Made by a program: the position numbers and the translations under genes. From Rhinopomastus cyanomelas (taxonomy: Eukaryota; Chordata; Aves; Bucerotiformes; Rhinopomastidae): a DNA stretch of 64,000 bases. Where the stretch lies: assembly GCA_013400115.1 (NCBI GenBank), contig VXBP01005054.1, positions 744,001-808,000 on the forward strand, given 5' to 3'. A model generated the notes under the pieces. The model searched no databases. It saw only the letters and a program-made list of their open reading frames with translations, and had not been told where the DNA came from. Below, one piece after another: positions 58,201 to 64,000 of this stretch; within the stretch, counting starts at the first letter, position 1; each line of letters begins with the position of its first letter.

Positions 58201-58536
58201 GTTTTCCTTTAGAAGGTGGACCCCTGTGGCATGGCTTTCATTTGCAGCTGCAGCAATAACTAGGTAACTAATCTTCAGTGCCAAGCAGAGAGAGAACCCT
58301 ATTTCCTCTGTTTCCTTTCATTTTGTTTCTCTTTGCTTCTAACTTCTTTCCTGTCTAACTCCTCTGTTTGACTGGACGCTCAACCCTGCCAAGAGCCTCG
58401 TTTGGGTAACGAGTCATTCTTTTTCCTGCCACATCTGTCCTTTTGAGAAAGACTGGAGCACCGAGCTGTTGTTCATACCTGCTTAGCTTTAGCTGAATGG
58501 AGTGATGTCCATGAACAGTTTTGTGAATACACACAG
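58201..58536. other. No gene recognised
   Basis: Pyrimidine-rich text (58310-58365) follows the mitochondrial insertion. No repeat was recognised. Confidence 0.5.
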
Positions 58537-58612
58537 TTTTCACAGTTTATTAGGGTTGGAAGGGGGCTTCAAAGGCCATCGGGTCCAACCCTTCTGCCCA
58601 AGCAGGATAAAT
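58537..58612 (-). mobile_element. CR1 3'-tail fragment, antisense
   Basis: CACAGTTTATTAGGGTTGGA, then GGCTTCAAAGGCCATCGGGT and CCAACCC, a decayed reverse-complement CR1 tail. Only about 75 bases remain. Confidence 0.75.
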
Positions 58613-60861
58613 ACCTGTGTCTTTCTGTTTCCTGCATCGCACATGTGGTGACTGTCCTTTGATAGCCTTATTCTGTAACCTCTGCTGTTTCCTCCATGGG
58701 ATCTCTGCTCCTTTGCAGCACTTGTTGTATGAGTCAAGGAACAAATCCTGGCCAGGCAGTGAGCAGAGCTTGCCTCTGCGAGACCTCTGCCTCCATTTTC
58801 AGAGTGTGGGGCTTTTGCAGAAAATGGCTAGGAAGAGACCCCACATTCATGCTTAGTGATCATGCCAGTGCGGGAGAGTCTTAGGCATTACCTAACGGCA
58901 ACAGTAAATACATAACTTGGTTGATACTGTTGTTTTAAAATGTGGGAGAAACATGTCCTCTGCATCATGTTTCTGCTAGACTTAACTAGCTTCATTGGGA
59001 TTTCATTAGGGTTCTTTCCTGTCCTTTTCCTAAATATGTTGTCTTCACTCAAAACTGGGGAACTTTATGTTTAAATATGCTGCCAAAACAGAAGCAGATC
59101 TTCTCTGAAGCATCAGGGATGTCTCTCTTCCTCTTGTCTCTCTTCCCTGGGCAAGAGTCCATGGCCAAATTGTACGTCCTCTAGTAAACTGTTATGTGGA
59201 GCTCTGTAAATACTCTGCAGCGGGGAACCGTTACCTGCTTTATGACCTAAAATACACAGCTTGGTCATAGAGGAGAACAGCAACGTGGAGTACAGAACTA
59301 CATTGCCTCTAAAGCCACCAGGATGGCACAACGGGCTAGAGGAGCTGGAAACAATGTCGAGTGATTTGTCCAAGAAGTTGTGCTTTTTCTTGACATTCTC
59401 TTGGAAGTGTAATGTATTTTTCTCAGTCTTTTCCTAATGGAATAGCATTGTGGTATCAGCTATAAACAGGATCTGCTTTGCATTGCCTTCTGTTGATTTT
59501 TCTCCTGTGCATCATTAAATTATCTTCTGAACGGATCATCAGAACTGCTGCTTCTTGCCTTTTGTAGGGAGCACTTTGGATGAGCAGCCAAAAGAATGTA
59601 TTCTCCTTCCAGTTAAATTAGCAGCTGTTGTAATGAAGGAACTGAGCTGTAATTAAACCTGCCACTTGCTAGTCCCGTGTCAGTTCAGTTGCTGCTGACA
59701 TGGAGGAGAGGTATAAATTTATTACTGTGAGCTTCCAGCTGGAGAAACTGCCCAGTTCAGAGAACATCTGCAGGTCAGTCACATCAGTAGTGAACATTAA
59801 TTGTTTATTTTCTCTGTGCAAAGACTTAATTAGCATTTCCAGAGACAAACTGTCTGACCTAAAATACATCTTCAAAACTTCCTGCTCAGTGCAGGCGACA
59901 CCGTGAGCATCTACTGAGCCTTTCATGTGTGGTTTTGGAGTGTGCTGCACCCAATACAGAGAAGAGGCCACCTGCACATGGGCATGCTTTAGGAGATTTT
60001 TTGCAAAGAAAGACATAAAAAGCAAAACAAAGTGTGCAAAGGTACTGGTAACTCCAGCAGAGGACAGGATGCAGGCTTGGCATATGACTGCACAGGATTC
60101 CAGTGGATGGTGTGTGCGGCTTTCTCTAGGAAAGACTGCTGGTGGGTGTACTATCAGTTTGCTAGTTTTACCTCGTGGATGCATGCCACACTGTTAAGGA
60201 AACAATACAAAACCCATGAGGAAACAATGAGCAAATCCAAGAGGGAATAAGCAACTTCTAACTTTTGAAGTTACCTGATGCTGTGACTAGCAAAATTCTA
60301 AAGCCATTAGGCTGCTTCTTATGAGAGCTGCTTCAGCTTACGCAGCCTCTAGGTAACTTATAGGGATCTTCTGGAAGAGAGAGCTGTTAGTAATATCCAT
60401 AGCTTACTTTATGGCCACCTAGGCAAATATACTAATCTTTAAATATTTTTAAAACAGTATCCATGAGAAAAGGATGCTGAGGAAGCTGCACAGGTCTATC
60501 TGAAAGCGAGGTCTCCGTTAGCAGGATTTGCCTGCCAGTACCCACCAGCTGAAGCTCATACGGTCTAGTACTGCTCCACATCCTGCAGTGATTGCTGTCA
60601 TACCCATACTGCTCCTTTGGGTATGGGAGTAACTGTCCCGCTTCTGAATTTCCAAAGAACAGATTTTATTACTCTCGAGTACGTCTGTTTCCTCTTCAGA
60701 AAGCTTTGCAGCCAGACTCATCATGGATGGTTAGTGCCATAGCTATAGGCGATGGATATAGCATGCAAATCTCAGCATTGTACCCTGGACCCACTCTCCT
60801 TTCAGTGCTAGTGTCAGGCTTGTGAGGGAAGGAAAGATGTGAAATTCTTGGTATGTTAATA
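58613..60861. other. No gene recognised; source-like copy of the filler
   Basis: Holds the second copy of the 36-bp filler (59340-59375) in what looks like unbroken local sequence. A 171-codon minus-strand frame (59669-60184) overlaps plus-strand frames and resembles no known protein. Confidence 0.45.
59340..59375. repeat. 36-bp sequence matching the NUMT filler
   Basis: Identical to 57963-57998. Flanking bases on both sides differ, so the shared block is short and sharply bounded. Confidence 0.92.
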
Positions 60862-60980
60862 GGAGGAGAGGCTGAGGGAGCTGGGTCTCTTTAGCTTGGA
60901 GGAGAGGAGACTGAGGGGTGACCTCATTAAAGTCTATAAATATTTGAAGGGTGGGTGTCAGCAGGATGGAGCCAGGCTCT
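60862..60980 (+). mobile_element. CR1 segment inverted against its neighbour
   Basis: The sense text encodes LRELGLFSLEERRLRGDLIK, then VYKYLKGGCQQDGARL, the ORF2 block that normally lies just 3' of where the antisense neighbour stops. It has no tail, and its right edge meets the antisense copy within a few bases. Confidence 0.85.
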
Positions 60981-60984
60981 ATGC

Positions 60985-61885
60985 TGGGCACCCTTCAGAA
61001 GCTCCATGTCCTTCTGGAACTGAGGGGCCCAGAAATGAACACAACACTCCAGGTGTGGTCTCACTAGTGCAGAGTAGAGGGGGAGAAGAACCTCTCTCGA
61101 TCTGCTAACCAACCCCCTTCTCATCCATCCCAGGATGCTGTTGGCCCTCTTGGCCACAAGAGCACACTGCTGACTCATAGTCATCCTGCTGTCCACCAGT
61201 GCCCCCAGGTCCCTTTCTTCTACACTGCTCTCCAACAGGTCAGTCCCCAGCCTATACTGGTACCTGGGGTTGCTCTTGCCCAGGTGCAAGACTCTACACT
61301 CACCCTTGTTATACTTCATTAAATTTCTCTCTGCCCAGCTCTCCAGCCTGTCCAGATCTCGCTGAATGGCAGCACTGTCTGCTTGGGTATCAGCGACACC
61401 ACCCAGCTTTGTGTCGTCAGCAAACTTGCTGACAGTGCATGCCAATCCCTCATCCAAGTCATTAATGAGTAGATTGAACAGGACTGGTCCCAGCACTGTC
61501 CCTTAAGGCACTCCACTAGATACAGGCCTCCAACTAGACTCTGTCCCATTGACCACCACTCTCTGGCTTCTATCCTGCAGCCAGTTCACCATCCACCTCA
61601 CTACCCAATCGTCTAGACCACACTGCCTCAGTTTGCCTGTGAGGATGCTGTGGGAGACTGTGTCAAATGCCTTACTGAAGTCAAGATAGACCACAACAGC
61701 TCTGCCATCATCTGTTTATGCCCTCATAAAAGGCTGATTGTCCCTAATGACCTTCTTGTCCTTGATGTGCCTGGAGATCGTGTCCAAGACAAATTGTTCT
61801 GTCACCTTTGCTGGGATGGAGGTGAGGCTGACTGGTCTATAGTTATCTGGGTCCTCTATCTTCTGTTCAGCCTATTTCTACCCCT
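60985..61885 (-). mobile_element. CR1 LINE reverse transcriptase region, antisense
   Basis: The minus-strand frame 61496-60927 (189 codons) is the longest open CR1 frame here: MLGPVLFNLLINDLDEGLAC, then SKFADDTKLGGVAD with the catalytic FADD intact, NLMKYNKGECRVLHLGKSNP, the ERDLGALVD block, ILGWMRRGLVSRSREVLLP, and on to LLKGAQHR. Upstream, frame 61694-61503 reads MVYLDFSKAFDTVSHSILTG, then GLDDWVVRWMVNWLQDRSQR; a stop separates the two. A deletion removes part of the HGF-KGKSCL region (61715-61735). It is a different subfamily (ND-LDEG) from the FVGDMDKG group. Confidence 0.95.
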
Positions 61886-64000
61886 TTACCCCAGCTGTAA
61901 TTCCTGGGTTTTATTTGTTTGTGGAGGTGGGGGGTTTTAAGGTGCTTTAACTGATACTTCAAGATGGAAGAGCCAGCTCTCATTTTGTGCTTTGAAATTT
62001 GTTTAATATCTGTTAAACTTCTCTCTCTTTTGTAGAAGTGGTTTTCCTTGTCACTGCAAATATTGTAGTTATGGAGAATTAACAAGATAGGGTAGGGCTT
62101 GTGGAAATAGATCATTAGCCAACTTCACACCATGGATAAGATCTTTACAGCTGTTACTTAGCTTTGGTTTTCTTTTTAAAGAAACTTAGTCAAAGACTGT
62201 GCCCCATCTCCCTCTTGAGCCTACCCACAGTTTTTCAAGACTGACTTGAATAGCATCATAGGAATCAAAGGTAACTTGCTTCTGGCAAGTTTTATCAAGA
62301 CTGTTCACCAGCCAGAGACTGGAAGATTCTTGAACATAGCCTGGTAAGGAGAAGAGAGATAGATCTAAAGGTTTATGGCTTTACTTGCGGATAACATTGC
62401 TCTGCCATTTATCTGAGCTTGCCAAATGCAGCTTTGTGGTTAAAGGACAAGCCGATCAATACCGTGAAAGGGGGTAATTAAACAAACTAGAAGGGGCCAA
62501 AGGGGGAGTAAATGGGGGGGAAACTTAGAAAATCTAATAATTGGGCACTTAAGATAGGTTGTAAACATGGGAGAACTCAGTCAGTGAGAAAATAGATGTT
62601 GGAACTCTGGATAGGTCAAGGGAAATACAAGTCACTGCTGAATCTGTGACCAGTGTGCCTACTCGGTAGGACGGCCGCTCTTTCAAGAACAAAACTAAGC
62701 TGTGCTTCACTGCAAAGTCTGTCTGGACCTCCTTTATTGGCAAATGAGCATTTCTTACGGGCTGGGTGCCAAAGCACAGAGCAGAAGAGATGTGCTCGTG
62801 AATGACTTGCCTGTGGAGTTGTTGTTGGAATCTGCATTCTTCCACAGCAAGAAGCTGATGGAGCCTTTAATTAACCTTTTGGCTTTCAAACATTGGCAGT
62901 GCAGTTTTTATTGTGCTACACGGCAGAGCTTTTCCCCACAACTCTGAGCCTTAATAATAGTCTTAAAGCTCCCTCCTAGTGATGCTTACACAAACACAGA
63001 GCATCTAGACCAAAAGCCATGTCTGAAACTTGAGAGAAAGTGTTGACAGTGAGCACTGCTGTTCTTCATGAGAGTACCTGTCGCTTGGAGATCTTGCATT
63101 GTCACTGTTTCTGCTTTGAGACCAGTTTTTGCTGAGCAGAGAAGAAAGAATTTGCAAGAATTCTGCATAAAAACAATTTTTAAGATGCTTTTGTAGTGAT
63201 TTTTTGTAGCTAGCAGTCTGCTATACTGTCTACCTCCTTAAACTGTGTCTGATGAAAGGCAGTTCTAGCTGTAGCTTGTTGGAAATTCCCCTCCGAAGGA
63301 CTGTCCTCTTCCTATTGTTGACCCTTTGGTTACCTATTCCTATTTCTTTTTTTTTGATAGAACTTGAACATTTGTTGAAGAAAGTGAGGTCAAATTCAAC
63401 CCTAGTGCCTCTTCTGTGATTTGGAAACTACCTTTCAGGTACTGTACTACCGTTCAGGAAGCCATTGTTGCCTAACCTCAGCTTGGAGAGGTTTCATAAG
63501 GGTAATGCTGTCTCATAACATTAAAATCCATGCAGTCAGTTACTGGGATTTTTTGATGAGTAATTAGGTATTTTGATTGGCATTCTATCCAGTTTTTTGC
63601 TCTAAGGAAGTCAGTCTGCACACTTAGTAGCTCAGCTCTTGAAGTATTAAAAAAGGTTTTAAGTAGGCTGTAGCTTGGCTTGAGGCATCAATGCTCAGTG
63701 TTTGGTTTTGTGGTCAGAAACTCGGAAGCATTCGGCCCATACTCCTGGAGGTCTTTTAAAATGAGTTCACAGTTATATTAATGATGCCAGCTCTCCTGTA
63801 ATCTGACTTTAAATCTCTTGGGCTAGAAGTAAAATGTGATTTTCCTTAGGCTGAGAGGGCCATGACAGAAATCCCTTTTGCTGCCATGCACATCCTCTGC
63901 TGGACTCAGTGGCCAGCACCGGGGACAGGACCTCTTATTCAGCGTGTGCTTCTGTACACAAAGGACATCCTTGTGAAAAAATCTACCAAACCAAACTAAA
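61886..64000. other. No gene recognised
   Basis: Single-copy-looking AT-rich sequence to the window end, with frames of at most 98 codons and no recognised repeat. Confidence 0.5.

Noticed and set aside
59300..59345. CTCF-like word CCACCAGGATGGCAC
   Set aside because: Spacing is one base off the consensus.
59669..60184. 171-codon minus-strand frame
   Set aside because: No family resemblance, and plus-strand frames overlap it; treated as chance.
1..64000. CRISPR arrays, operons, bacterial promoters or riboswitches
   Set aside because: The sequence is vertebrate nuclear DNA; no regularly spaced repeats or prokaryotic gene layout were seen.

Overview
The window looks like bird nuclear DNA. 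The main evidence is about 25 fragments of CR1 LINE retrotransposons on both strands. Many end in the typical avian CR1 3' tail (tandem copies of the octamer ATTCTATG), and the longer ones encode recognisable CR1 reverse transcriptase, endonuclease and ORF1 pieces. Four solo-LTR-like elements, a fifth weaker LTR candidate and one nuclear insertion of mitochondrial DNA with bird gene order add to this. Three CR1 copies (around 8.8-9.7, 15.1-16.4 and 35.4-35.9 kb) still encode very similar protein over the same RT segment. This suggests fairly recent CR1 activity and would fit a CR1-rich lineage such as woodpeckers or their relatives, but that is inference. I see no intact host gene, so the window is probably intergenic or a large intron.

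Layout. 1-7.4 kb: single-copy-looking DNA, three small CR1 tails and an unrecognised stretch of broken, cysteine-rich reading frames (4.3-6.1 kb). 7.5-11 kb: an LTR (7.5-7.8), a long antisense CR1 (8.8-9.7) and a solo LTR with a perfect 7-bp target-site duplication (10.63-11.0). 12.9-25.1 kb: CR1 copies of both orientations, several with internal deletions, one carrying ORF1, ORF2 and the 3' tail in only 1.1 kb (20.7-21.8), and one CR1 inserted inside another (24.1-25.1). 27-41 kb: scattered CR1 pieces, a second copy of the 7.5-kb LTR family in the opposite orientation (31.7-32.0), two LTRs of another family (33.8 and 40.6 kb) and a CR1 cut off at a single N (35,926). 41-54.3 kb: more CR1, including tail-to-tail pieces at 46.5 kb and an inverted ORF1 esterase segment at 53.9 kb. 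54.3-58.2 kb: a GC-rich patch with a candidate exon and a CTCF-like motif, then the mitochondrial insertion. This holds the ND4 end, tRNA-His, tRNA-Ser, tRNA-Leu and the ND5 start, all on the minus strand, and carries an odd duplicated junction next to a second single N. 58.2-64 kb: single-copy-looking DNA and a rearranged CR1 (60.9-61.9).

Nothing here forms an operon or a working gene set. Every recognised coding segment is a dead transposon or mitochondrial fragment. I found no convincing new biological system. The points most worth following are the mitochondrial insertion with its local filler sequence, the unrecognised 4.3-6.1 kb frames, the rearranged CR1 copies and the candidate exon with its CTCF-like site.
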